Positions 38,070-46,831 of a stretch of DNA of 64,000 nt are shown one piece after another. This DNA is from Sphingomonadales bacterium Ga0077557 (lineage in GTDB: Bacteria > Pseudomonadota > Alphaproteobacteria > Sphingomonadales > Sphingomonadaceae), in NCBI GenBank assembly GCA_001464615.1, contig LNFI01000006.1:111056-175055 (forward strand), read 5' to 3'. How positions within the stretch are numbered: the stretch's first letter is position 1; each line of letters begins with the position of its first letter. Made by a program: the position numbers and the translations under genes. Under the pieces are notes generated by a model. It made no database searches and had not been told where the DNA came from. It worked only from the letters and a program-made list of their open reading frames with translations.

Positions 38070-38675
38070 TCAGCCTTCTCGTTCGACCAGCACCGCAAGC
38101 GGACCCTTTTGTCCCTCGACAATCCGCGCGCGCAGCGGCTGATCGGGCTCCACTTCGCCGATATTGGCACGGCGGAGCGTTTCCATATGAACGAATATAT
38201 CGGCTGAATCGGCATCACGCACCAGAAAACCATAGCCTTTGAGCCGATTGAACCATTTGACGGTCACCGGTTCAAATTCGCCAGCGTCGGCGATCAGCGC
38301 GTCCGGATCAATTCGTAAACCCGTAACCCGCGCGCGGGGCGGCGGTTCAACCGCATTGGTCAGGTCAATCTCAACAATATCGCGCGCCTGAAAACCGCGA
38401 TCGCGCTTAACGGCGACGCATTCAATCACCGTGCCCTCTGGCAAGCTACGGCGACCATGCGCCTGAAGGACTGAAAAATGGATCAAAACGTCGCCGATCG
38501 CAGGATCGTCAGCGACCAGAAAACCAAATCCGCGGGTAATATCGAACCATTTCAATGTCCCTTTGACGGTGCGTTCAATCGCTCCCGACTTGTCGGACAT
38601 AGGTTCGCCGCCATCGGCACATTGCCGATCAAGTGTGTCCGCAGGCTCAAGATTGGCGTGCGGCCCAACCCGCAT
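38070..38675 (-). CDS. Double cold-shock-domain protein
   Basis: Protein of 201 residues with two OB-fold cold-shock domains: residues of about 32-90 ([19 protein letters not shown] ... DVLIHFSVL) and about 130-195 ([18 protein letters not shown] ... DIFVHMETL). Both keep the RNP1-like aromatic residues that bind single-stranded nucleic acid. The ATG at 38675 has GGGGGAG eight bases upstream, so I reject the longer open frame. A role as an RNA chaperone is inferred from family. Confidence 0.92.
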   Translation of the reverse strand: MRVGPHANLEPADTLDRQCADGGEPMSDKSGAIERTVKGTLKWFDITRGFGFLVADDPAIGDVLIHFSVLQAHGRRSLPEGTVIECVAVKRDRGFQARDIVEIDLTNAVEPPPRARVTGLRIDPDALIADAGEFEPVTVKWFNRLKGYGFLVRDADSADIFVHMETLRRANIGEVEPDQPLRARIVEGQKGPLAVLVEREG

Positions 38676-38778
38676 AAAACTTACTCCCCCGTAACGATTA
38701 TTAGCACACAAAATCAGAAGGTAAATCCTTGGCAATTTCGCAGCGATCGCCCGCTTTCCTGCCGTTGAATTACTGCTG

Positions 38779-39303
38779 TTATGCGATCTCGCTGGTGTCA
38801 TCCCCCGGTGCCATCGACGCAATCCGACGCGCCAGGCCAAAATCATGGCCGCTGCGGATCATCGCGGCGATCTGCTTTTCTCGCACGGCGCGGTCTGGTA
38901 TTTCAGTGGCATAGGGCCCGATCCGGCGCTTTCGGGCAAAGGTCAACGCAGCCTCAATCGCGCGATCGGCAATGGCGGGTGCGAGAGCGGCACTATCCTC
39001 GCTGCCAATGCCCGCATGATGCAAAGCCCCCGCCACTCGGCGCGCGCCAAGCCCCCGGCGTGCCATTGCCTGCGCCCGCGCATCGCCAAAGGCGCGGTCA
39101 TCAATATACCCCGCCGCCGCGAATCGCTCGGCAATTGCTGCTATGTCGGGCACTGCACCGTCAAAGCCGCGCTGCCTTATCTTGCCGTTCAAATAGGTGG
39201 TCAGCCGCGCCCTTGTGGTCGCGAAACGCTCGACATAGCGGAGCGCCAACCGTTCCAAAGCGGGGCTATCAAGGGGTTTGGTTGGCGGCCTGGCAACACG
39301 CAT
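38779..39303 (-). CDS. recX: RecX family regulatory protein
   Basis: Protein of about 174 residues with RecX-type three-helix repeats: [60 protein letters not shown] and [19 protein letters not shown]. RecX modulates RecA filaments. It is unlinked to recA here. An ATG at 39303 was taken; a GTG at 39321 is in frame upstream. Confidence 0.83.
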   Translation of the reverse strand: MRVARPPTKPLDSPALERLALRYVERFATTRARLTTYLNGKIRQRGFDGAVPDIAAIAERFAAAGYIDDRAFGDARAQAMARRGLGARRVAGALHHAGIGSEDSAALAPAIADRAIEAALTFARKRRIGPYATEIPDRAVREKQIAAMIRSGHDFGLARRIASMAPGDDTSEIA

Positions 39304-39410
39304 GCCATCATTGTGCCACACTCACACTGGATTTTGAACGCTTGCTCGAGGCAGAGTGATCGACTTATCCGCGGCTTCGGTTCAAGAAGTCGCGATCAAG
39401 GGTAGTAAAC

Positions 39411-41186
39411 ATGGGTTCGGAAATGGCGCACATCGATAAGGTCGCGACGGAAACTTCGCCATCTGCGCCTGTGCCCACCGCGACTTTTGATGATCTGCCG
39501 CGCCGGTTTGCTGATTTTGATACGCTTAACGAAGCGCTGGATTACGCGGCCGCTGGCAAGCGGGGATTAAACTTCCATGATCCCCGCGGGTCGCTCTCGC
39601 GTCCTTACCCCTATGCCGAATTGCGCAGCGATGCGATTGATACGGCCCTCCGTCTGGTCGCCATGGGCGTAAAGCCACTCGATCGGATTGCGTTGGTCGC
39701 CGAAACGGGACCGGAATTCGCCGCGCTGTTTTTCGGCGTGGTCTATGCCGGTGCCTGGCCAGTGCCATTGCCCCTGCCCACCTCTTTTGGCGGCCGCGAT
39801 TCCTATATCGATCAAATCCGCGTTCAGCTCGGCAGCTGCGACCCATCTTTGCTGATTTACCCACCTGAACTGGCGGACATGGCTGGCGAAGCGGCGCGAC
39901 TCGGCGGTGTTGCGGGCATGGATTGGGCCGAACTTGCCACGCGCCCTGCCACCGCTGCTCCCCTGCCGCAGGCAAAGCCCGACGATATCGGCTATCTGCA
40001 ATATTCGAGCGGCTCTACGCGCTTTCCGCATGGCGTCGCGGTTACCCACCGCGCCTTGCTCAACAATCTTGCCGCGCACAGCCATGGCATGAATTTGATC
40101 GAGAGCGATCGCGTCATTTCCTGGCTGCCCTGGTACCACGATATGGGCTTGGTCGGCTGCTTCCTGTCGCCAGTCGCCAATCAGATTTCGGTCGATTATC
40201 TGAAGACAGAAGATTTCGCGCGCCGACCGCTCGCCTGGCTCGATCTCGTCACCCGCAATGCCGCTACCTCGGTTAGCTATTCCCCCACCTTCGGCTACGA
40301 TATTTGCGCGCGGCGCATGTCGAGCCAGACCAAGGCGTCGGGCCGGTTTGATCTGTCGCGCTGGCGGGTTGCTGGTAATGGCGCAGATATGATCCGCCCC
40401 GATGTGATGCAGGGCTTTGTCGATGCCTTTGAAGGGGCCGGCTTTAAGGCGAGCGCCTTTCTTCCCAGCTATGGTTTGGCCGAGGCGACGCTGGCTGTAT
40501 CGATCATGCCGCCGGGTGAGGGCATTCGCGTCGAATTGGTTGAAGAAACTCAATTGTCCGGCGTTTCAGCCGGGCAGGACCGCCCGCAGCGCTATCGCGC
40601 GATCGTCAATTGCGGCAAGCCGGTGCGCGATATGGCGGTCGAAGTGCGCGAAGAAGATGGCACCCCGCTGCCTGACCGCGCAATCGGCAAGGTCTGGTGC
40701 AAGGGTCCATCGATCATGGATGGCTATTTCCGCGATCCCGATTCAACCGCTGCCTGCATGGTCGATGGCTGGCTCGATACCGGCGATATGGGTTATATGT
40801 CAGACGGTTATGTCTATATCGTCGGACGCGCCAAGGATATGATCATCGTCAATGGCAAGAATCATTGGCCGCAGGATATCGAATGGGCCGTCGAACAGCT
40901 GCCCGGCTTTAAGGCAGGCGACATTGCAGCGTTTGCGATCACTACCCCGGGCGGCGAAGAAACCCCAGCAGTCCTTGTGCAATGCCGCAGTTCAGATGAG
41001 CATGAACGGGTCCGGTTGCGCGAAGCCATCCGTGAGAAGGTCCGCTCCGTTACCGGCATGAATTGCGTGATCGAACTGATCCCGCCGCGCACCCTGCCCC
41101 GCACCAGTTCCGGCAAACTCAGTCGCGCCAAGGCGCGCAATCTGTATCTCAATGGTGAGATCAAACCCTATGCGATTGCTGCCTGA
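39411..41186 (+). CDS. Fatty acyl-AMP ligase (FAAL-like)
   Basis: ANL-superfamily adenylating enzyme of 591 residues. Visible features are the N-terminal FHDPRGSLSRPYPYAELRSDA, the FAAL-like PLPLPTSFGGRDSYIDQI, the P-loop YLQYSSGSTRFPHGVAVTH, WLPWYHDMGL, YGLAEATLAVS and DTGDMGYMSDGYVYIVGRAKDMIIVNGKNHWPQDIE. The C-terminal catalytic Lys is in RTSSGKLSR. FAALs activate fatty acids as acyl-AMP for transfer to an acyl carrier protein. No PKS, ACP or sphingolipid gene is adjacent. The P-loop reads STRFPHG rather than the more usual STGxPKG. Confidence 0.9.
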   Translation: MGSEMAHIDKVATETSPSAPVPTATFDDLPRRFADFDTLNEALDYAAAGKRGLNFHDPRGSLSRPYPYAELRSDAIDTALRLVAMGVKPLDRIALVAETGPEFAALFFGVVYAGAWPVPLPLPTSFGGRDSYIDQIRVQLGSCDPSLLIYPPELADMAGEAARLGGVAGMDWAELATRPATAAPLPQAKPDDIGYLQYSSGSTRFPHGVAVTHRALLNNLAAHSHGMNLIESDRVISWLPWYHDMGLVGCFLSPVANQISVDYLKTEDFARRPLAWLDLVTRNAATSVSYSPTFGYDICARRMSSQTKASGRFDLSRWRVAGNGADMIRPDVMQGFVDAFEGAGFKASAFLPSYGLAEATLAVSIMPPGEGIRVELVEETQLSGVSAGQDRPQRYRAIVNCGKPVRDMAVEVREEDGTPLPDRAIGKVWCKGPSIMDGYFRDPDSTAACMVDGWLDTGDMGYMSDGYVYIVGRAKDMIIVNGKNHWPQDIEWAVEQLPGFKAGDIAAFAITTPGGEETPAVLVQCRSSDEHERVRLREAIREKVRSVTGMNCVIELIPPRTLPRTSSGKLSRAKARNLYLNGEIKPYAIAA

Positions 41187-41260
41187 CCGCAGCCTAAAAA
41201 AGCACCCGACGTCTCTTTTTTCTAACCATCTGCTAACCAACGGCGATGTAAAATGGCCTT

Positions 41261-43618
41261 GTGCCATCAAAATCCGCCTCGCAATTTGCTCAGCCGAAAA
41301 TAGATGCCCGCGCATTGCTGGGCATTTATGATCCAGCGGATTCAACGGATTGGGGCCCGATCCGCGCTGCTCAGTTACATGCCGGTCGCCAATTGGCGCT
41401 CTTCATGCTGGCCACCAACGTCATCGGTGCAGCGCTTGTCATTTTGCTGGCCGCCCGGATCCTGCCACCATGGGCGCTGGTGGGCTGGGGTATCGTCATT
41501 GCGGCTGTCAGTGCGACCATTACCTTTCGCCGGCTAAGTCCAACCTATCTGCTCGCGCCGACGGCCCCGATTGAAGCGGTCCAGGCGACAGCGTTGGAGG
41601 GCATTGCGCTTGGGGCGGTATGGTCCGTACCACCGATTATTCTGTCGATCATGGCGGAAATGGGCGATTCGCTGGGCCTATGGGTCATCCTTCCGGTACT
41701 GATGACGGCATCGTCGGTAGCGATGGCAGCATTACCGCTCGCCACGATGAGTTTTCTGGCGCTGTTAGGCGGCACGATCAGCATCGTGCTCGCCTTTGCC
41801 AGTGGGCCGCTGATGGCCGCCACTGCCCTGTTGTTCACCCTGCTGCTGATGATTGGATGCTTCAGCAGAGCGAAATCGCTGGTGATCATCCGCGCGAACG
41901 AAATTGCCTTGGCCGAGCGCGACGAGACGGTGAGCCTGTTGCTGAACGAAGAGGAAGACCAGAGCGCAGATTGGCTGTGGGAAATCGATTCGGCCAAGCG
42001 GATCGTGCGCGCATCGCCGCGCTTTGCCTATGCCGTCGGCATGGATCCGGTAACGATCAACAAAATGCCTTTCCTCCAATTGCTGGCCGGTTCGGCCTGG
42101 GAATCGGGCAATTTTTCGGCGGGGCTGCGCATCCTTGCCGAAAAGCTGAAGAATCGCGAAGCCTTTCGCGACCTGATCGTACCAGTGCAGATCAACGGGG
42201 TTGAACGCTGGTGGGAAATCGCCGCAACACCGCGCACCGACGAAACAGGCAAGTTCATCGGCTTTCGCGGTGTGGGCTCCGACATTACCGAAGCGCGCGC
42301 CTCCGCCGACAAGATCAGTCGCATGGCTCGATTTGATGCGCTCACCGGGCTTGCCAACCGGCTATTGCTTACCGAAACGCTCTCCCGCGCGATGGCCGAT
42401 GCAGAGCGCTGGAATTCCCGCTGCGCCTTTGTGATGATTGATCTCGATCGCTTCAAAGCGGTGAACGACACGCTTGGCCATCCGGTTGGCGATCGGATGC
42501 TGATTCAGGTCGCCGATCGGCTGCGCGGTCTGGTGACCGATCGCGAAATGGTGGGGCGGCTGGGCGGCGACGAATTTGCCATCGTCATCAGCGACGCCAG
42601 TGACAGCAACCGGATCGAGCGTCTCGCCAATGCGATCATCGAAGCGATCGCCCAGCCCTATGATATCGATCAGAACATCCTGTATATCGGCGCCAGTCTA
42701 GGCATGGCGATCGGTCCACGCGACGGCCGGACGACCGAAATGCTGATCCGGTCCGCCGATCTGGCGCTATACCGGTCCAAGGACGCGGGCGGCAATGTCT
42801 GCCATGTTTACGAGCCGCAGCTTCATGCCGTTGCGGAGGAACGCCGCGTGCTGGAAATGGCGCTGCGCAAGGCGCTGCCGAATGGCGAACTGCATTTGAA
42901 CTATCAGCCGGTCGTCAGCGCCGAAACCGGAGCGCTGACGGGTTTTGAAGCGCTGCTGCGCTGGACCCACCCGGAGCTCGGCAATATTTCACCAGTGAAG
43001 TTCATCCCGCTGGCCGAAGACACCCGGCTGATCGCGCCGATTGGCGAATGGGTGTTGCGCACCGCGTGTGATGAAGCCGCCCGCTGGGACTATCCAGTGC
43101 GCGTCGCCGTCAATGTCTCGCCAGTGCAACTGACCACCCCCAGCTTTGTCAACGTGGTCGCGTCCGCGCTCGCCAATAGCGGGTTGCCGCCTGACCGGCT
43201 GGAACTTGAAGTCACCGAAAGCGTGTTCCTGCATGAGGGCGCAGGCGCGATCAAGGTACTCGAAAAAATCCTGGCACTCGGCGTGAAGCTATCGCTCGAC
43301 GATTTCGGCACCGGCTATTCCTCGCTTGGCTATCTCAGCCGTACGCGCTTCTCGTCGATCAAGATCGATCGCAGCTTTGTGCAGGGTGCGTCGAAAAAAG
43401 TGCCCGAAGCGATTGCCATCATCCGCGCCGTGGTCGCATTGGCCCAATCGCTCGGCATGGCCACGACCGCCGAAGGCGTGGAAACCGAGGAAGAACACCG
43501 CATGGTCTATGAACTGGGCTGTACCAAGGTGCAGGGCTATTATTTCGGTCGCCCGCTGCCGGTGGAAGAAGCCCGCGCCGTCGTCAACCGCGCCGCCCGC
43601 GCCCAGGCAGCCGCCTGA
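41261..43618 (+). CDS. Membrane PAS-GGDEF-EAL cyclic-di-GMP enzyme
   Basis: Protein of 785 residues starting at a GTG. About six membrane segments occupy residues of roughly 40-215. A PAS-like domain follows (ADWLWEIDSAKRIVRASPRFAYAVGMD), then GGDEF (VGRLGGDEFAIVI) and EAL domains. The EAL catalytic residues are all visible: EALLRW, NVSPVQL, LEVTES, DDFGTGYSSLGYL, KIDRSFVQG and AEGVETEEE. The GGDEF active site is intact, but the upstream product-inhibition RxxD is replaced by TDRE. It could make or degrade c-di-GMP; the net activity is not predictable. Confidence 0.94.
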   Translation: MPSKSASQFAQPKIDARALLGIYDPADSTDWGPIRAAQLHAGRQLALFMLATNVIGAALVILLAARILPPWALVGWGIVIAAVSATITFRRLSPTYLLAPTAPIEAVQATALEGIALGAVWSVPPIILSIMAEMGDSLGLWVILPVLMTASSVAMAALPLATMSFLALLGGTISIVLAFASGPLMAATALLFTLLLMIGCFSRAKSLVIIRANEIALAERDETVSLLLNEEEDQSADWLWEIDSAKRIVRASPRFAYAVGMDPVTINKMPFLQLLAGSAWESGNFSAGLRILAEKLKNREAFRDLIVPVQINGVERWWEIAATPRTDETGKFIGFRGVGSDITEARASADKISRMARFDALTGLANRLLLTETLSRAMADAERWNSRCAFVMIDLDRFKAVNDTLGHPVGDRMLIQVADRLRGLVTDREMVGRLGGDEFAIVISDASDSNRIERLANAIIEAIAQPYDIDQNILYIGASLGMAIGPRDGRTTEMLIRSADLALYRSKDAGGNVCHVYEPQLHAVAEERRVLEMALRKALPNGELHLNYQPVVSAETGALTGFEALLRWTHPELGNISPVKFIPLAEDTRLIAPIGEWVLRTACDEAARWDYPVRVAVNVSPVQLTTPSFVNVVASALANSGLPPDRLELEVTESVFLHEGAGAIKVLEKILALGVKLSLDDFGTGYSSLGYLSRTRFSSIKIDRSFVQGASKKVPEAIAIIRAVVALAQSLGMATTAEGVETEEEHRMVYELGCTKVQGYYFGRPLPVEEARAVVNRAARAQAAA

Positions 43619-43713
43619 ACGCGCCGCCCAAGCGCTCGAAACTCACCCGACATATCGCCACACACAGCGTTCTTGCGTCCGCCGCAGGGCGCGGTTAAGG
43701 GGTTGGGCAGTGT

Positions 43714-43790
43714 AGGGGTGTAGCTCAGCTGGTTAGAGCGTCGGTCTCCAAAACCGAAGGCCCTCGGTTCGAGTCCGAGCTCCCCTGCCA
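43714..43790 (+). tRNA. tRNA-Trp (CCA)
   Basis: A 77-nt cloverleaf with the CCA tail encoded. D stem GCTC/GAGC, anticodon stem TCGGT/ACCGA with loop CTCCAAA (anticodon CCA), and T stem CTCGG/CCGAG with TTCGAGT loop. The acceptor stem AGGGGTG/CTCCCCT pairs at six of seven positions; position 6:67 is a T-T mismatch. It precedes secE-nusG. Confidence 0.95.
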
Positions 43791-43972
43791 TTTCCCCCAA
43801 TTTCCCAATTTCCCCATTTCAACCGCATCTGCCCGCTGGCCTTGCGTTTCTGCAGGGGGCTCGCTAGATGCTTTTCCTATTCCGAAAATGGGGATGGGCG
43901 CGGCCGGTTCGACAAGGACCGGGCGGCGGCTCTTTGCCCCGGACGCGGGGCTTTTGAACAGGTTTTAGCAAC

Positions 43973-44170
43973 GTGGCAAAGACAACCCCTCTCGAATTCC
44001 TCCGTCAGGTGCAGACCGAAACCAAGAAGGTTGTCTGGCCCACTCGGCGCGAAACGATCATGACCGGGGTGATGGTGATGGTGATGACGCTGATGCTCGG
44101 CGTCTTCTTCTTCACGGTCGATTCGTTTTTCGAAGCGATCGTCAAACTGCTGCTGTCGTTCGCAAAATAA
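43973..44170 (+). CDS. secE: Preprotein translocase subunit SecE
   Basis: Single-membrane-span protein of 65 residues, a structural part of the SecYEG channel. The conserved amphipathic stretch FLRQVQTETKKVVWPTRRETIMTG precedes the membrane helix (VMVMVMTLMLGVFFFTVDSFF). It starts with GTG at 43973 and lies 26 bases before nusG. Confidence 0.95.
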   Translation: MAKTTPLEFLRQVQTETKKVVWPTRRETIMTGVMVMVMTLMLGVFFFTVDSFFEAIVKLLLSFAK

Positions 44171-44196
44171 GCGTGGAAGCAAGGACGCATTAACGC

Positions 44197-44736
44197 ATGG
44201 CACGCTGGTATATTATTCACGCCTATTCGGGTTTCGAGGGCAAGGTTCGCGATTCAATCATGGCGGAGGCGACCCGCATGGGGCTCGACCGGCTGGTCGA
44301 AGCCGTCGAAGTCCCCACCGAAACGGTGACCGAGGCCCGGCGCGGCAAGAAGATTCAAGTCGAGCGCAAATTTATGCCGGGCTATGTGCTCGCCAAGCTC
44401 GACATGAATGACGACGTCTATCACCTCGTCAAGAACACGCCCAAGGTCACGGGCTTTCTGGGATCAATGGGCAAGCCCCAGCCGATCAGCGAGACCGAAG
44501 CGGCGCGGATGCTCTCCACCAAGGAAGAAGCCGCCGCCGCCAACATCAAGCAGCAGGTCAAGGTCGATTACGAGATCGGCGATGCGGTGAAGGTGCTCGA
44601 CGGCCCGTTCGCGAGCTTCAACGGCACCGTCGAGGAACTCGATTTCGACAAATCGAAGGTCAAGGTATCGGTATCGATCTTTGGCCGCGCGACGCCGGTG
44701 GAACTGGACTTCGAGCAAGTCGAACGCGTAAAATAA
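44197..44736 (+). CDS. nusG: Transcription termination/antitermination factor NusG
   Basis: Protein of 179 residues. The N-terminal NGN domain begins ARWYIIHAYSGFEGKVRDSI and includes KFMPGYVLAKLDMND and TPKVTGFLG. The C-terminal KOW domain is DAVKVLDGPFASFNGTVEEL. It binds RNA polymerase and couples to Rho or ribosomes. It is cotranscribed with secE. No ribosomal protein genes follow; the next gene is a toxin-antitoxin module. Confidence 0.98.
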   Translation: MARWYIIHAYSGFEGKVRDSIMAEATRMGLDRLVEAVEVPTETVTEARRGKKIQVERKFMPGYVLAKLDMNDDVYHLVKNTPKVTGFLGSMGKPQPISETEAARMLSTKEEAAAANIKQQVKVDYEIGDAVKVLDGPFASFNGTVEELDFDKSKVKVSVSIFGRATPVELDFEQVERVK

Positions 44737-44752
44737 GGCGCCGGGCGCACAT

Positions 44753-44907
44753 GATTAGCGCAAGCTAATCCTGAGACGCCCCAGCCCGGACGGCGGGTCG
44801 GCGCCAGCCGATCCCGTCCGACGAAGACGCGGGAGCGGCAGGTAAACGATGCCCCGCATCGTTTAGATCATGCCGGGGGCATGATCGACCAGCCGCTCTC
44901 CCGCGTC
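44753..44907. repeat. Cluster of hairpins downstream of nusG
   Basis: Stacked inverted repeats fill the nusG-antitoxin gap. First is a 7-bp stem with a GCAA loop (44753-44770). Next is an imperfect stem at 44787-44820. Last is a nested structure: outer arms 44826-44839 and 44892-44907 enclose two perfect hairpins, 44843-44865 (TAAACGATGC stem) and 44866-44886 (GATCATGCC stem). The first may terminate nusG transcription; the nested part looks like a folded repeat element or structured RNA. No coding frame is evident. Confidence 0.7.
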
Positions 44908-44921
44908 GCGCTCACTTGCAA

Positions 44922-44944
44922 AAATTAGTGCGATTCACTAATTT
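44922..44944. promoter_or_regulatory. Palindromic operator of the toxin-antitoxin operon
   Basis: Perfect 9-bp inverted repeat AAATTAGTG (44922-44930) / CACTAATTT (44936-44944) with a 5-base spacer, ending 6 bases before the antitoxin ATG. Its position fits the autorepression operator of a Phd/VapB-type antitoxin; direct binding is inferred. Confidence 0.75.
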
Positions 44945-44950
44945 AATCAC

Positions 44951-45181
44951 ATGGACCGTGCGATCTCCGCGAGCGAAGCCAATCAGCGCTTCTCCGAATT
45001 GCTCCGCGACGTCGCGGACGGCGAGAGTTTTACCGTTACCTCGCACGGCAAGCCGGTGGCACGGGTATCGCCAATCGACCGAGAGGCTGAGCAGCGCGCC
45101 GTTGCCCGGCTGTTGACCTTCGTCGCCACTCTGCCGCTGCGCCATTCGGGCAACTGGTCCCGCGCCGACCTGTACGATTGA
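44951..45181 (+). CDS. Phd/YefM-family antitoxin
   Basis: Protein of 76 residues. The N-terminal DNA-binding fold is AISASEANQRFSELLRDVADGESFTVTSHGKPVARVSP, a classic Phd/YefM pattern. The C-terminal tail should wrap around the toxin. Its TGA overlaps the toxin ATG (TGATG), and a palindrome lies directly upstream. It would neutralise the PIN toxin and repress the operon. Confidence 0.92.
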   Translation: MDRAISASEANQRFSELLRDVADGESFTVTSHGKPVARVSPIDREAEQRAVARLLTFVATLPLRHSGNWSRADLYD

Positions 45182-45714
45182 TGCGCGTCGCGCTCGATTC
45201 GAACGTTCTCGCCTATCTGGCGGGTGTCGCGCGGGCGCCCGAAGACGACGCCAAGATCGCCAAAATCCGCGCCCTGATCAACCAGCTATCCAGCACCGCC
45301 AGCCTGATCGCGCCCGTGCAGGCGCTTGGCGAGCTATTCGTCGTCCTGCGCCGAAGCGGCGCGACGGGGCGGGAGGCGCGCGACATCCTGTTGGCATTTA
45401 CCGATGCTTTTGGATCAACGGCGAGCGAAGCCAAAACCGCGCTGGCCGCCGCCGATCTAGTCGTGGATCATCAGCTGCAATTTTGGGACGCGCTGATCCT
45501 GACGGCAGTGGCAGACGCAGGCTGTGGGATATTGCTGTCAGAGGACATGCAGCACGGTTTCGTCACGCGCGGCGTGACGGTGGTCAATCCGCTGGCGGAC
45601 GTGGTGCATCCGAAGCTGGCGGGGCTGATCGACCAGAGGATTGGCGGCACCCTGGCTGAGGGTGGCGACAGTGATCCCAGCCCATCCACCCGCCCGCGCC
45701 GACGCGGCGGTTGA
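45181..45714 (+). CDS. PIN-domain ribonuclease toxin (VapC-like)
   Basis: Protein of 177 residues from the ATG at 45181. Acidic PIN residues are visible: Asp in VALDSNVLAYLAG, Glu in ALGELFVVLRR, Asp in LQFWDALILTAVADAGC and Asp in ILLSEDMQHG. VapC-type toxins are Mg-dependent RNases that cut tRNA or rRNA. The C-terminus carries about 30 extra residues ending in a low-complexity Arg/Gly tail beyond the usual PIN length. It is translationally coupled to the antitoxin. Confidence 0.9.
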   Translation: MRVALDSNVLAYLAGVARAPEDDAKIAKIRALINQLSSTASLIAPVQALGELFVVLRRSGATGREARDILLAFTDAFGSTASEAKTALAAADLVVDHQLQFWDALILTAVADAGCGILLSEDMQHGFVTRGVTVVNPLADVVHPKLAGLIDQRIGGTLAEGGDSDPSPSTRPRRRGG

Positions 45715-46039
45715 GCGACCGGCGCTACGTTTATCGAGTGGGCTGAGGATAGTAAGACGCTGCTTCTGGCAATTGAGACGGTGGTAGCGGGGTTTGGTGA
45801 GGGCGGTTGTGGGCGGCTTTGCGCCCCAAAGTCAGTCATTCAGCGTCATCTCGTATGGCACCGAAAGCGGTCGTACTCTCGGAACCCTCGAGCCCGCACC
45901 CCGGCATGTTCAAACCTGGGACTGTCCGACCATTCACCGCTGTGGCGATGATGGCCGGTATCTGTCGGATGCGGACCTGTTGGACGGTCGACCGAGATGG
46001 TCCGATAATCCGGGGGGGGGGCGCTGTCCCTGGATGGAA
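45715..46039. other. Intergenic region with poly-G tract
   Basis: About 325 bases between the toxin gene and the convergent SDR gene. The toxin frame continues open after its stop for about 75 codons without recognisable similarity. A run of ten G lies at 46012-46021, just beyond the SDR stop. No RNA gene or clear terminator seen. Confidence 0.55.
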
Positions 46040-46807
46040 TCAATCGAGGCCGAGCAGCTTCCTTCCCTCTTGCGTCTTGATCGAAAAGTCAGTTCCCAAA
46101 AAGGGATCGGCTGCCGGGGTGCAAAGCCAGGCGACGGCCTCTGCGGCCCATTCCGGCGGAATGTAATCGGCATCATTGAGGCGGCTGACCGGATTCATCC
46201 CCGACGCGCGGATGGCGGCCTGCATGTCCCCGGCGACCGGCCCCGGACTAAGCCCAAGAGACCGGATTCCAAGCTCGCCATATTCCTTATTGATCTGGCG
46301 CGTCAGCATCTGAACCGCCGCTTTGGTGGCGCAGTAATGGCTCCAGCCCTCCATCGGCGCGTTGGCGGCACCCGAGTTCAGCGCGATGATCGTACCATCG
46401 CCGCGCGCCAGCATATGCGGCAATGCGGCGCGGGTAGCGTGATAGACGCCGAGCAAATTCACTTCGACTGCTGCTTGCCACGCCACCGGATCGCTGTCGG
46501 CCAGCCGGGCAATCGGATCGATTACCCCAGCATTGTTGATCAAGATGTCGATATGGCCGTGCTGCGCAACGACGCCGTCGATCGCCTCGGTGATATCGCC
46601 GAATTGGGTGACGTCACCGCCGGTCGCCTCTGCGGCCCCGCCTGCAGACCTGATGTTTTCCGCGACTGCCCGTGCAGCGGCCTCTTGGCGCGCGCTCACC
46701 ACGACATGCGCGCCGGCGGTTGCCAGACGCCGCGCAATCGCGGCGCCGATGCCTCGACCGGCGCCGGTGACGAACGCAATGCGGCCGGATAAATCGATCT
46801 TGTTCAT
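46040..46807 (-). CDS. Short-chain dehydrogenase/reductase
   Basis: Classical SDR of 255 residues. The NAD(P) motif is VTGAGRGIGAAIA, the NNAG motif is ILINNAGVID, and the catalytic Tyr and Lys are in SHYCATKAAVQM, with Ser in ALNSGAAN. The downstream turn reads GLSPGPV. Substrate unknown. It lies 24 bases after azoR and is probably in the same transcript. Confidence 0.93.
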   Translation of the reverse strand: MNKIDLSGRIAFVTGAGRGIGAAIARRLATAGAHVVVSARQEAAARAVAENIRSAGGAAEATGGDVTQFGDITEAIDGVVAQHGHIDILINNAGVIDPIARLADSDPVAWQAAVEVNLLGVYHATRAALPHMLARGDGTIIALNSGAANAPMEGWSHYCATKAAVQMLTRQINKEYGELGIRSLGLSPGPVAGDMQAAIRASGMNPVSRLNDADYIPPEWAAEAVAWLCTPAADPFLGTDFSIKTQEGRKLLGLD

Positions 46808-46831
46808 GGGTGTTGTCCTTGTTTGTATGGA

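Noticed and set aside
45794..46792. Plus-strand frame of 332 codons over the SDR gene
   Set aside because: The SDR on the minus strand has all catalytic motifs; the plus frame shows no domain.
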